Assembly: GCF_900142955.1 (NCBI RefSeq) | Contig: NZ_FRCP01000005.1 | Location: 558,001 to 622,000 of the forward strand | Direction: 5' to 3' | Length of the DNA: 64,000 bases | DNA from: Anaerosporobacter mobilis DSM 15930 | GTDB lineage: Bacteria > Bacillota > Clostridia > Lachnospirales > Lachnospiraceae | Part shown: one piece after another, positions 33,878-41,250 of the stretch | Layout: every line of letters starts with the position of its first letter | Position numbering within the stretch: position 1 is the first letter of the stretch | Notes under the pieces: generated by a model | What the model saw: the letters and a program-made list of their open reading frames with translations, nothing else | What the model was told of the DNA's origin: nothing | Database searches by the model: none | Program-made: the position numbers and the translations under genes

Positions 33878-34441
33878 TTAGATTAATCCAACAAGATCAA
33901 GACTTGGTTTCAATGTTTCTGCGCCTGGTTGCCATTTAGCTGGGCAAACTTGATCCCCATGTTCTGCAACGAATTGAGATGCTTGTACACGTCTGAATAA
34001 TTCATCTGCGTTTCTTCCTACGTTGCCAGCAATTACTTCATAAGCAACAATTTTTCCTTCTGGATTTACGATAAAGCTTCCTCTTTCAGCAAGACCATCT
34101 GCTTCAATCATAACATCAAAATCTCTAGCTAATGCACCAGTTGGATCTGCTAACATTGGGTAATTGATTTTTTTGATTGTCTTTGACGCATCATGCCATG
34201 CTTTATGAACGAAATGTGTATCGCAAGATACAGAATAGATTTCACAACCAATTTTTTGGAAATCTTCATATTTGTTAGCTAAGTCCTCTAATTCTGTAGG
34301 GCACACAAATGTGAAATCCGCTGGATAGAAGAAGAACACTGACCATTTACCTAAGATATCTTCCTTCTTAACTTCTTTAAACTCACCACCTACAAATGCT
34401 TGAACTGTAAAATCTGAAACCTCTTTATTAATTTGTGACAT
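33878..34441 (-). CDS. ahpC: Alkyl hydroperoxide reductase subunit C (peroxiredoxin)
   Basis: The protein has 187 aa, a typical 2-Cys peroxiredoxin. The peroxidatic Cys is in FTFVCPTELEDL (near 47) and the resolving Cys in DQVCPAKW (near 165). It reduces H2O2 and organic peroxides in the cytosol and is re-reduced by the AhpF-like protein encoded next. AGGAGG precedes the start. Its extended -10 promoter carries a GTTAG-N6-CTAAC palindrome at +4; I saw no PerR-type TTATAAT palindrome. Confidence 0.97.
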   Translation of the reverse strand: MSQINKEVSDFTVQAFVGGEFKEVKKEDILGKWSVFFFYPADFTFVCPTELEDLANKYEDFQKIGCEIYSVSCDTHFVHKAWHDASKTIKKINYPMLADPTGALARDFDVMIEADGLAERGSFIVNPEGKIVAYEVIAGNVGRNADELFRRVQASQFVAEHGDQVCPAKWQPGAETLKPSLDLVGLI

Positions 34442-34527
34442 AATAAAATCCTCCTTGATGTTTGAAATTGTTTTAACTTTTTATTATTGTTATTGTTTTT
34501 TGTATTGATATTGATTTGTTTTTTATT

Positions 34528-34583
34528 GGTTAGTTCTCTCTAACTCATGAATATATAATAACACGTACAATTAAAAATTGCAA
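34528..34583 (-). promoter_or_regulatory. ahpC promoter with GTTAG-N6-CTAAC palindrome
   Basis: -35 TTGCAA (34578-34583), 17-nt spacer, extended -10 TGT-TATTAT (-10 at 34555-34560). GGTTAG-N6-CTAACT (34528-34545) begins about three bases after the predicted start. Confidence 0.7.
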
Positions 34584-34627
34584 TACTAAAATTAATAATA
34601 ATTACTATTATTATTTTAGTATTAAAA

Positions 34628-34711
34628 AAACAACCTCTCAAAGATTGATATGCAAATTATGAATACCTACTATCCATACATCTACATACCAACTATGAAG
34701 GTTGTCTTTAC
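34628..34711 (-). terminator. Large-loop terminator after gpmA
   Basis: On the minus strand ACAACCT and AGGTTGT are separated by about 70 nt of further possible pairing and followed by TTTTTTT. It lies about 30 bp after gpmA. The large enclosed region is unusual for a plain terminator. Confidence 0.5.
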
Positions 34712-34737
34712 TTTTATTATCTATATTTTTATTATCT

Positions 34738-35484
34738 TTAATTTTGTTTACTTCCCTGTTTAGCTACTGCTTGCATTTTTTCCTGAATAGCTTTTTGATC
34801 CCCTAGATATTCCTTACTGATAAATCTTCCTTGTTCATCAAGTTCATAGACAAGTGGGATACCTGTTGGGATATTGACATTCATAATTTCTTCCTTAGAT
34901 AACCCTTCTAGATATTGAACTAGAGCACGTATGGAATTACCATGTGCTGCAATCAGTACTCTCTTTCCTGCCTTCATATCCTTTGCAATATATTCTTCGT
35001 AATAAGGTACTACTCTGGCAATGGTATCTTCTAGGCTTTCTCCAAGTGGTAAAAGATCTTTTTCTTCCTGACGATATTGTTCTTGTAACCTAGGATTTCT
35101 CTCATCTGCTTCATCTAGAAGTGGAGGTGCAACATCATAGGAACGTCTCCATATCTTTACCTGATCTTCTCCATATTTATTAGCAGTTTCTTCTTTGTTT
35201 AAGCCTTGAAGTGCTCCATAGTGACGTTCATTTAGTTTCCATGTCTTTATTACGGGAAGCCATGTCCGATCCATCATATCTAATGCAAAATTAAGGGTAT
35301 GAATTGCTCTTTTCAGATAAGAAGTGTAACAAACGTCAAAATCAAAACCATTTTCCTTCAATGTTCTCCCAGCTTCTTTTGCCTCTGTTTGTCCTTTCAA
35401 AGACAACTCCACATCTGTCCAACCAGTAAACAGATTTTGTTCATTCCATACGCTCTCACCATGTCTTAATAATACTAATTTCAT
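34738..35484 (-). CDS. gpmA: 2,3-bisphosphoglycerate-dependent phosphoglycerate mutase
   Basis: The protein has 248 aa and interconverts 3- and 2-phosphoglycerate. It has the phosphohistidine motif LRHGESVWNEQNLFTGWTD, the ERHYGALQG loop and the second histidine in IAAHGNSIRALV. It belongs to the cofactor-dependent, metal-independent type. It follows the suf operon after 55 bp that hold a GGTTAG-N6-CTAACC palindrome (35508-35525), so it may have its own promoter. Its product is the substrate of enolase, whose gene carries the same palindrome. Confidence 0.97.
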   Translation of the reverse strand: MKLVLLRHGESVWNEQNLFTGWTDVELSLKGQTEAKEAGRTLKENGFDFDVCYTSYLKRAIHTLNFALDMMDRTWLPVIKTWKLNERHYGALQGLNKEETANKYGEDQVKIWRRSYDVAPPLLDEADERNPRLQEQYRQEEKDLLPLGESLEDTIARVVPYYEEYIAKDMKAGKRVLIAAHGNSIRALVQYLEGLSKEEIMNVNIPTGIPLVYELDEQGRFISKEYLGDQKAIQEKMQAVAKQGSKQN

Positions 35485-35507
35485 TTAAATTACCCCTTTC
35501 ATGTTTT

Positions 35508-35525
35508 GGTTAGCAAAATCTAACC
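35508..35525 (-). promoter_or_regulatory. GTTAG-N6-CTAAC palindrome upstream of gpmA
   Basis: GGTTAG-CAAAAT-CTAACC lies between sufU and gpmA. A CATAAT hexamer (35532-35537) would place +1 near 35525, the same relation as at eno and ahpC, but no good -35 is seen. No U-run follows, so it is not a terminator for suf. Confidence 0.5.
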
Positions 35526-35539
35526 TATTAAATTATGTT

Positions 35540-35992
35540 TTACTTTTCAGAGCCATCCTCACTTTTTTGAAGAATATTCTCCATTGTATGCCATGCCAAA
35601 AGAGCACATTTTACTCTTGCTGGCATATTGGATATGTTTTTAAATGCAATGGCATCTTCTATTTTTTGTAATTCTTGCTCATCTGTAATTTCTCTTTTGA
35701 TCATAGAGATAAACGTAGATATAATCTCTTTTGCTTCTTCTATTGTTCTTCCTTTAATAGTATCTATCATAATGGAAGTAGAGGCCTGTGAAATAGCACA
35801 ACCATGTCCCGTAAATCCCATATCTTCTATTTTGTTTCCATTTAATTTTAGCTCTAATTTAATTTCGTCTCCACAATTAGGGTTATGGCCCATTTCGCTA
35901 TAGTCTGCTTCCGCTATATCTTTCTTGTTTTCTGAATACATACTATGTTCCATAATTAAATCATTATATACATCACTTAAGCTTTCCACCAT
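35540..35992 (-). CDS. sufU: SufU iron-sulfur assembly protein
   Basis: The protein has 150 aa of the IscU/NifU_N family. The three ligand cysteines are in NPNCGDEI, the GHGCAISQAST loop and ARVKCALLAW, and the Asp of NCGD is present. In Firmicutes SufU is a zinc-dependent sulfurtransferase that takes sulfur from SufS. It lies 24 bp after sufS, in the usual Firmicute order sufS-sufU, and is last in the suf operon. Confidence 0.95.
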   Translation of the reverse strand: MVESLSDVYNDLIMEHSMYSENKKDIAEADYSEMGHNPNCGDEIKLELKLNGNKIEDMGFTGHGCAISQASTSIMIDTIKGRTIEEAKEIISTFISMIKREITDEQELQKIEDAIAFKNISNMPARVKCALLAWHTMENILQKSEDGSEK

Positions 35993-36016
35993 ACCATATC
36001 TCTTCCTCTCTGTTAT

Positions 36017-37240
36017 TTATTTTTTCATATATTTTTCAAACAGTTTGTAGGTCTTCTCAATACCTTGCACTAACTGGTCGATATCTTCTTTCGTGTTATA
36101 AAAAGAAAGACTTGCTCTACAAGTGGAATCTGTTTGTAGGAATCTCATCAGTGGTTGTGCACAATGATTGCCTGAGCGTATAGCCACCTTATTAGAATCT
36201 AAGATACTGGCCACATCGTGGGGATGTATTCCCTTCATATTAAATGAAATAACACTAGAATGATTCTCCCTATTTGGCGTTACATATAGATTCATATAAT
36301 CGAATTGTGATAGCCTCTGTAGTGCATAATCGGTTAATTCCTGTTCTATTTTATGAATGGTCTCATATCCCAGATCATTCATATAATCTATGGCAGCACC
36401 TAATCCAACCACTCCTCCTACGTTTTGTGTTCCTGCTTCGAATCTGTTAGGAAGAGGTGCGAAGGTTGTGTCTTGCTCATACACATATTCTATCATATCG
36501 CCTCCCATTAGGAATGGAGGCATTTTATTCAAGATTTCTTTTTTTCCATACAGTACTCCAACTCCTAATGGCGCTAGCATCTTGTGTCCAGAGAATACTA
36601 GAAAATCTGCATCTAAATCCTGTACATCTATCTTCATATGTGGAATACTTTGAGAAGCATCCACAATTACGATTGCTCCTTTTTTGTGAGCATATTCGAT
36701 GATTTCCTTAACAGGGTTAATGGTTCCTAGAACATTTGATACATGTGTAATACCAACAATTTTAGTTTGATCTGTAATTTTACTTTCTATTTCTTCTTGT
36801 GTTAGTTCATATTGCTCATTAATATACATGTATGATAACTTACTCTCTGTTTTTTTCGTTACCATTTGCCAAGGAACTAAATTAGAATGATGCTCCATAA
36901 TAGATATAACAACTTCATCTTCTTTTTTCAGATTTTCCATTCCATAGGAATACGCAAGTAGATTTAGGCTTTCTGTTGCATTTTTTGAAAATATAATTTC
37001 TTCCGATTCTTTCGCGTTAATAAATCTTGCGATCTTTTGCCTTGTTTCCTCATACAGATTTGTTGCTTCAACACTTAGCTCATACGCTCCTCTGTGGGGA
37101 TTCGCATTATATCTTTGATAAAACTCTTCTACTGCTTTTATTACTTGTTTTGGTTTTTGTGTTGTTGCACCACTATCTAGATATGCTATATCTCTATTTT
37201 GTAAAAGTGTAAATTCTTCTCTTATCTTTCCTATATCCAT
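36017..37240 (-). CDS. sufS: Cysteine desulfurase SufS
   Basis: The protein has 407 aa, a PLP enzyme of the SufS/CsdA class. The PLP lysine is in FSGHKMLAPLGVG, the aspartate in VIVDASQSIPH, and the catalytic cysteine in RSGNHCAQPLM. It releases sulfur from cysteine for iron-sulfur assembly, passing it to SufU. It sits between sufD and sufU in one operon, with gaps of about 22-24 bp. Confidence 0.96.
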   Translation of the reverse strand: MDIGKIREEFTLLQNRDIAYLDSGATTQKPKQVIKAVEEFYQRYNANPHRGAYELSVEATNLYEETRQKIARFINAKESEEIIFSKNATESLNLLAYSYGMENLKKEDEVVISIMEHHSNLVPWQMVTKKTESKLSYMYINEQYELTQEEIESKITDQTKIVGITHVSNVLGTINPVKEIIEYAHKKGAIVIVDASQSIPHMKIDVQDLDADFLVFSGHKMLAPLGVGVLYGKKEILNKMPPFLMGGDMIEYVYEQDTTFAPLPNRFEAGTQNVGGVVGLGAAIDYMNDLGYETIHKIEQELTDYALQRLSQFDYMNLYVTPNRENHSSVISFNMKGIHPHDVASILDSNKVAIRSGNHCAQPLMRFLQTDSTCRASLSFYNTKEDIDQLVQGIEKTYKLFEKYMKK

Positions 37241-37262
37241 TATAGCATTATTCCTTCCTTGT

Positions 37263-38345
37263 CTAATCTAATCTCTTATCAATCTCGGCTAGGATTTCTT
37301 CTCTTAACTCTTCTTGTTCTATTCTTTCAATAATATGCGAAAATTTCGCTTTAACAATTAATTTCATTGCTTCTTTTTGGCTAAATCCTCTAGTCATAAG
37401 ATAAAACAATTCTTTCGAATCTACTTTTCCAGAAGCTGAACTATGATTACCTTCTACATCTTCTTCTGTACATAATAACATTGGTAATGCTTTTGATTTC
37501 GCTTTATCCGATAATAGCATACAAAATTCGTTTTCGTTTCCTTTCGCCTTTTTGGCTCCCGTTTTAAAATCTAGGGTACCTTTGAAGCTTTTCGTTGCCC
37601 TGTCCTTTAAAGCACCTTGCACTTCTATATCTATATTCGTTTTCTCACCGTACAGATGAGCCATATAATTTATGTCTATCTTTTGGTCTTCCTTTCCAAG
37701 ATAAATACTATTAATATTACCCTCGGAATTGTTTTTCTCCAAATTCACGTAGTAATTAGAAACACTACTTCTTCCACCAAAATCTACTGTGATAATATCT
37801 ACTTTTGCCGATTCTTCTACATTACTTTCTAGACTAATGAAATTCCTAGAATCTTCATTTAACAAATTAATCACAATAACCCGAATATCTGATTTCTTCT
37901 TTGCTTTAATTCTACAGATTCCATTATGATAATCTTTCTCATGCAAATCAGCATTATCCTTACTAGATTTATACTTAAGGATAACTGTTCCTTTGCTTCC
38001 TTCTTCTGCTAAGATTTCTATGTTATCAACTAAGCAATGATCCTTTCCTTGAAAATCAAAAACAAGCTCTACATTTTCTTGATTCTTCTGATCCATTACA
38101 ATTTTAATGTTTTGGTTTGATTGCTCATTTACTTGGTCTTCTAATATCTCTCCAACTCCATATATCAATGAAGTATCCTTAATTCTTTCGTTTGTTGTTA
38201 CCTGCCCTGCCCTATCTTTTATCGTTACCGAATCAAACGCAGTGATTTCTTCTGGAACCGTGAAGTCATCTAGGACAATGTCATTAATTCCGAATTTCAC
38301 ACTTGTCCTAACAGGTGTCTCATTTAATCTAATTTTATCCATCAT
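37263..38345 (-). CDS. sufD: Iron-sulfur scaffold subunit SufD
   Basis: The protein has 360 aa. The C-terminal part has the beta-helix core and motif of the SufB/SufD family (HSSASGKVDSKELFYLMTRGFSQ in part: SASGKVD, FYLMTRGFS, EAMKLIVKAKF). The N-terminal half is poorly conserved, as usual. It overlaps sufB by four bases (ATGA). With SufB and SufC it forms the SufBC2D scaffold on which clusters are built. Confidence 0.92.
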   Translation of the reverse strand: MMDKIRLNETPVRTSVKFGINDIVLDDFTVPEEITAFDSVTIKDRAGQVTTNERIKDTSLIYGVGEILEDQVNEQSNQNIKIVMDQKNQENVELVFDFQGKDHCLVDNIEILAEEGSKGTVILKYKSSKDNADLHEKDYHNGICRIKAKKKSDIRVIVINLLNEDSRNFISLESNVEESAKVDIITVDFGGRSSVSNYYVNLEKNNSEGNINSIYLGKEDQKIDINYMAHLYGEKTNIDIEVQGALKDRATKSFKGTLDFKTGAKKAKGNENEFCMLLSDKAKSKALPMLLCTEEDVEGNHSSASGKVDSKELFYLMTRGFSQKEAMKLIVKAKFSHIIERIEQEELREEILAEIDKRLD

Positions 38346-39742
38346 CCAATCGCCCCTTCCAATTCTAAATTAATTAAGTTGTTCATCTCCACTGCATATT
38401 CAATAGGAAGTTCTTTTGAAATCGGATAAGCGAATCCTCTTACGATCATTGCTTTCGCATCTTCTTCAGATAACCCTCTTGACATTAGATAAAATATTGT
38501 CTTATCGCTTATCTTACCTATTTTTGCTTCATGAGAGAATTCTACATCATCTGTTCGAATATCGTTTACCGGAATGGTGTCGGACTTTGATAAACTATCA
38601 AGCATAAGTGATTCGCAGGATACTGAACATTTTGAATTCTTAGCATTTTCGCTTATCCTTACTAACGATCTATAGGTACAAGTTCCACCGTTTTTGGATA
38701 TTGATTTTCCATCTATAACACTAGAAGTATTTGGTGCGTTATGTACCACCTTAAACCCATTGTCTAGATTCTGTCCTTTACCTGCGAAAGAAATTCCTGT
38801 GAATTCTGTTTTTGCTCCTTCTCCATTTAAGATACTCATCGGATATAACATCGATATTTTAGAACCAAAGGAGCCGGATACCCAGTCAACCTGAGCATTC
38901 TTTCCTACAATCGCTCTTTTCGTATTCAGATTCAACATGTTCTTCGACCAGTTTTCAATAGTTGAGTATCTTAGGTATGCATTGTCTTTGACATACAGCT
39001 CTACACATCCTGCATGAAGATTTACCTTATTGTATTTTGGTGCCGAACATCCTTCTACAAACTGAAGACTTGCTCCTTCGTCCACGATAATTAAAGTATG
39101 TTCAAATTGTCCTGCTTCTGGCGAGTTTAGTCTAAAATACGATTGAAGTGGTATATCTACTTTTACCCCTTTTGGTACGTATACGAAGGAACCACCTGAC
39201 CAAACCGCTCCATGCAATGCTACGAACTTGTGATCACGAACGGATACACATTTCATAAAGTACGGCTTAACAAGTTCCGGATAATCTCTAACTGCGGTTT
39301 CCATATCTGTATAGATTACCCCTTGCTTTACTAATTCCTCCTTAATGCTATGATATACTACCTCCGAATCATATTGTGCACCCACACCTGCTAAGGATTT
39401 TCTTTCTGCTTCTGGGATTCCTAAACTTTCAAAGGTGTTTTTGATATCGTCTGGTACATCATCCCAGCTACTATTTAATTTAGATTTTGGCTTTACATAA
39501 GTCGCAATTTCGTCCATGTTCAATTCAGAGAGATCAGGACCCCAAGTTGGTAATTCCAAAGAATTATATACCTCTAAAGCCTTTAATCTAAATTCTCTCA
39601 TCCACTCCGCTTCTTGCTTTTGATTAGAGATTTCTGCTATGATATCAGGCGTAAGGCCTTTCCTTATCTTGAATTCATACTTGTCTTCATTCTTAATGTC
39701 ATATATATTTCGATTAATTTCTTCTACATTCGTCTTTTTCAT
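38342..39742 (-). CDS. sufB: Iron-sulfur scaffold subunit SufB
   Basis: The protein has 466 aa. Typical SufB stretches are GVGAQYDSEVVYHS, VPKGVKVDIPLQSYFR, GCSAPKYN and FYLMSRGLSEEDAKAMIVRGF. The cysteine after VEG (EGCSAP) and the C-terminal Glu/His region fit the cluster-building SufB. The ATG at 39742 is preferred (AGGTAAGG upstream); the longer form from the GTG at 39763 would overlap sufC. Confidence 0.96.
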   Translation of the reverse strand: MKKTNVEEINRNIYDIKNEDKYEFKIRKGLTPDIIAEISNQKQEAEWMREFRLKALEVYNSLELPTWGPDLSELNMDEIATYVKPKSKLNSSWDDVPDDIKNTFESLGIPEAERKSLAGVGAQYDSEVVYHSIKEELVKQGVIYTDMETAVRDYPELVKPYFMKCVSVRDHKFVALHGAVWSGGSFVYVPKGVKVDIPLQSYFRLNSPEAGQFEHTLIIVDEGASLQFVEGCSAPKYNKVNLHAGCVELYVKDNAYLRYSTIENWSKNMLNLNTKRAIVGKNAQVDWVSGSFGSKISMLYPMSILNGEGAKTEFTGISFAGKGQNLDNGFKVVHNAPNTSSVIDGKSISKNGGTCTYRSLVRISENAKNSKCSVSCESLMLDSLSKSDTIPVNDIRTDDVEFSHEAKIGKISDKTIFYLMSRGLSEEDAKAMIVRGFAYPISKELPIEYAVEMNNLINLELEGAIG

Positions 39743-39768
39743 ATTAACAGCCTTACCTTTCACATTAT

Positions 39769-40512
39769 TTATTCTAATTTATATTTTCCATATCCTTCTT
39801 TTTCAATCTGACCTGCCAATTCTTCTGTTCCTGTTTTTACAATTTTACCGTCAACTAAGATATGAACATAATCTACTTTCAAGTTTTCTAATATTTTTGC
39901 ATTATGTGTAATTATTAGGACTGCATTCTCATCATTCTTATACATTTGAATTCCCTTTGAAACAGTTCGTATAGCATCTACATCCAGTCCAGAATCTGTT
40001 TCATCTAATATGGCAAGTTTTGGATTCAAAACAAGCATCTGAAGAATTTCATTTTTCTTTTTTTCTCCACCAGAGAACCCAACATTTAGATTTCTCTCCA
40101 TATTACTTGGATTTATATCTAATTGTTCCATATATCCTCTTATCTCTTCTTTAAATGGCATTAATCTTACAGGCTTACCTGTCATTTTGTTTCTTGCATA
40201 TTTCAAAAAATTAGTTACCGATACACCTGGTATCTCTTCCGGTAATTGGAAGGACATAAAGATTCCTTTTCTAGCAATTTCATCTGTTTTTGAATCAGTA
40301 ATATCCTCTTCTTCAAAAATTATTTCACCGTTTTCTTTTTCGTAAGTAGGATTGTTTAATATAGAATGTGCAAGAGTTGATTTACCAGCTCCGTTCGGTC
40401 CCATAACGATATGAACTTCTCCTTTGTTTATCTTTAAGTTTAGTCCTTTTAATATTTCTTGTCCTTCTGCATTTACATATAGATCTCTAATATCTAATAA
40501 AGTATTATTCAT
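39769..40512 (-). CDS. sufC: Suf ATPase SufC
   Basis: The protein has 247 aa, an ABC-type soluble ATPase. Walker A is GPNGAGKSTL, the signature NVGFSGGEKKKNEI and Walker B LAILDETDSGLD, with the SufC-specific FMSFQLPEEIPGVSV loop. It powers the SufBCD scaffold. It is 18 bp after the DtxR-like regulator gene and 26 bp before sufB, so all are in one operon. Confidence 0.97.
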   Translation of the reverse strand: MNNTLLDIRDLYVNAEGQEILKGLNLKINKGEVHIVMGPNGAGKSTLAHSILNNPTYEKENGEIIFEEEDITDSKTDEIARKGIFMSFQLPEEIPGVSVTNFLKYARNKMTGKPVRLMPFKEEIRGYMEQLDINPSNMERNLNVGFSGGEKKKNEILQMLVLNPKLAILDETDSGLDVDAIRTVSKGIQMYKNDENAVLIITHNAKILENLKVDYVHILVDGKIVKTGTEELAGQIEKEGYGKYKLE

Positions 40513-40530
40513 AATGTATCCTTCCCTTTC

Positions 40531-40986
40531 CTAAAAATGAATTGATTTTTTTCTTCTTCCACAATCGAGACATCTTTCATTGTTAATGTCATAATCACAT
40601 TTCAAGCCTTGAATACCTAGTGTGTTTTGTACATATTTAGCTAATTTATTTAGTGTATGATCCTCCATACTTTTTTTTATTTTCTCTGCTTCTATTTTTG
40701 CCTCTTCTGTTTCTATTTCTAGTAATTCGGTTAAAAACAGATAGACTATATCATAAGCTTCTAACACTTTTCTTGCAGTTTTTGTTCCTTCATCGGTCAA
40801 CTCTATTTTTCCATATACTTCATAATTTACTAGTCCATTTTCAGCAAGTAGTTTTATGGCTTTATTCACCCCTGCTTTGGTACATTGCATCTTTTGGGCT
40901 ATATCTGTTACTCTGATTTCTCCCTTTTGGTTTTGTAGAACGTACATTGTCTTGATATATTCTTCTAAAGATTTTGAAATTCGCAT
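40531..40986 (-). CDS. DtxR-like regulator with C-terminal Cys cluster, first gene of the suf operon
   Basis: The protein has 151 aa. The N-terminal helix-turn-helix (YIKTMYVLQNQKGEIRVTD, then IAQKMQCTKAGVNKAIKLL) and the wing match Fe-dependent repressors of the DtxR/MntR family. The metal-binding dimerisation helices are short, and the end holds three cysteines (CDYD.., then CLDC), CX8CX2C, which is not normal for the family. A cluster or metal could bind there. Its position before sufC suggests it is the suf regulator in place of IscR/SufR. The ATG at 40986 or 40989. Its promoter carries a 16-bp palindrome. Confidence 0.8.
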   Translation of the reverse strand: MRISKSLEEYIKTMYVLQNQKGEIRVTDIAQKMQCTKAGVNKAIKLLAENGLVNYEVYGKIELTDEGTKTARKVLEAYDIVYLFLTELLEIETEEAKIEAEKIKKSMEDHTLNKLAKYVQNTLGIQGLKCDYDINNERCLDCGRRKKSIHF

Positions 40987-41002
40987 CATACGCCTCCCTT
41001 TT

Positions 41003-41048
41003 GTTAACCTAGGTTAACATTACTTCTTTTTTTATAGTTTGTCAAGTA
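41003..41048 (-). promoter_or_regulatory. suf operon promoter with 16-bp palindrome
   Basis: -35 TTGACA (near 41040-41045), 17-nt spacer, -10 TAATGT (41017-41022). The perfect palindrome GTTAACCTAGGTTAAC (41003-41018) overlaps the -10 and covers +1, so it should be an operator. Its outer half-sites GTTAA/TTAAC with six bases between resemble the GTTAG-N6-CTAAC elements at eno, ahpC and gpmA. Confidence 0.75.
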
Positions 41049-41123
41049 CATATTCAATACAGAGTGTAGCCACATAAGATACATCCACCTATATTGAAAG
41101 TACTAACCTCTTTCAACCTACAA

Positions 41124-41162
41124 AAAAACGACATGAAACCAATTTGGCTCCATGTCGTTTTT
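41124..41162. terminator. Terminator after the nitrite/sulfite reductase gene
   Basis: AAAAACGACATG (41124-41135) pairs exactly with CATGTCGTTTTT (41151-41162), with flanking A-run and T-run; bidirectional in form. It lies about 90 bp after the reductase stop and before the suf promoter. Confidence 0.85.
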
Positions 41163-41250
41163 CTTATTCCGTTAAACGATATCCGTACAAGTACACCTCC
41201 ATAATTACAAGTACTATCTGTATACAAATAGATATTTTTATATTGAACTC

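Noticed and set aside
34528..34545. PerR box at ahpC
   Set aside because: The site lacks TTATAAT symmetry; it is GTTAG-N6-CTAAC.
35508..35525. Terminator of the suf operon
   Set aside because: The 6-bp stem is followed by AAAAC and not by a U-run, and the same element elsewhere lies at promoter starts.
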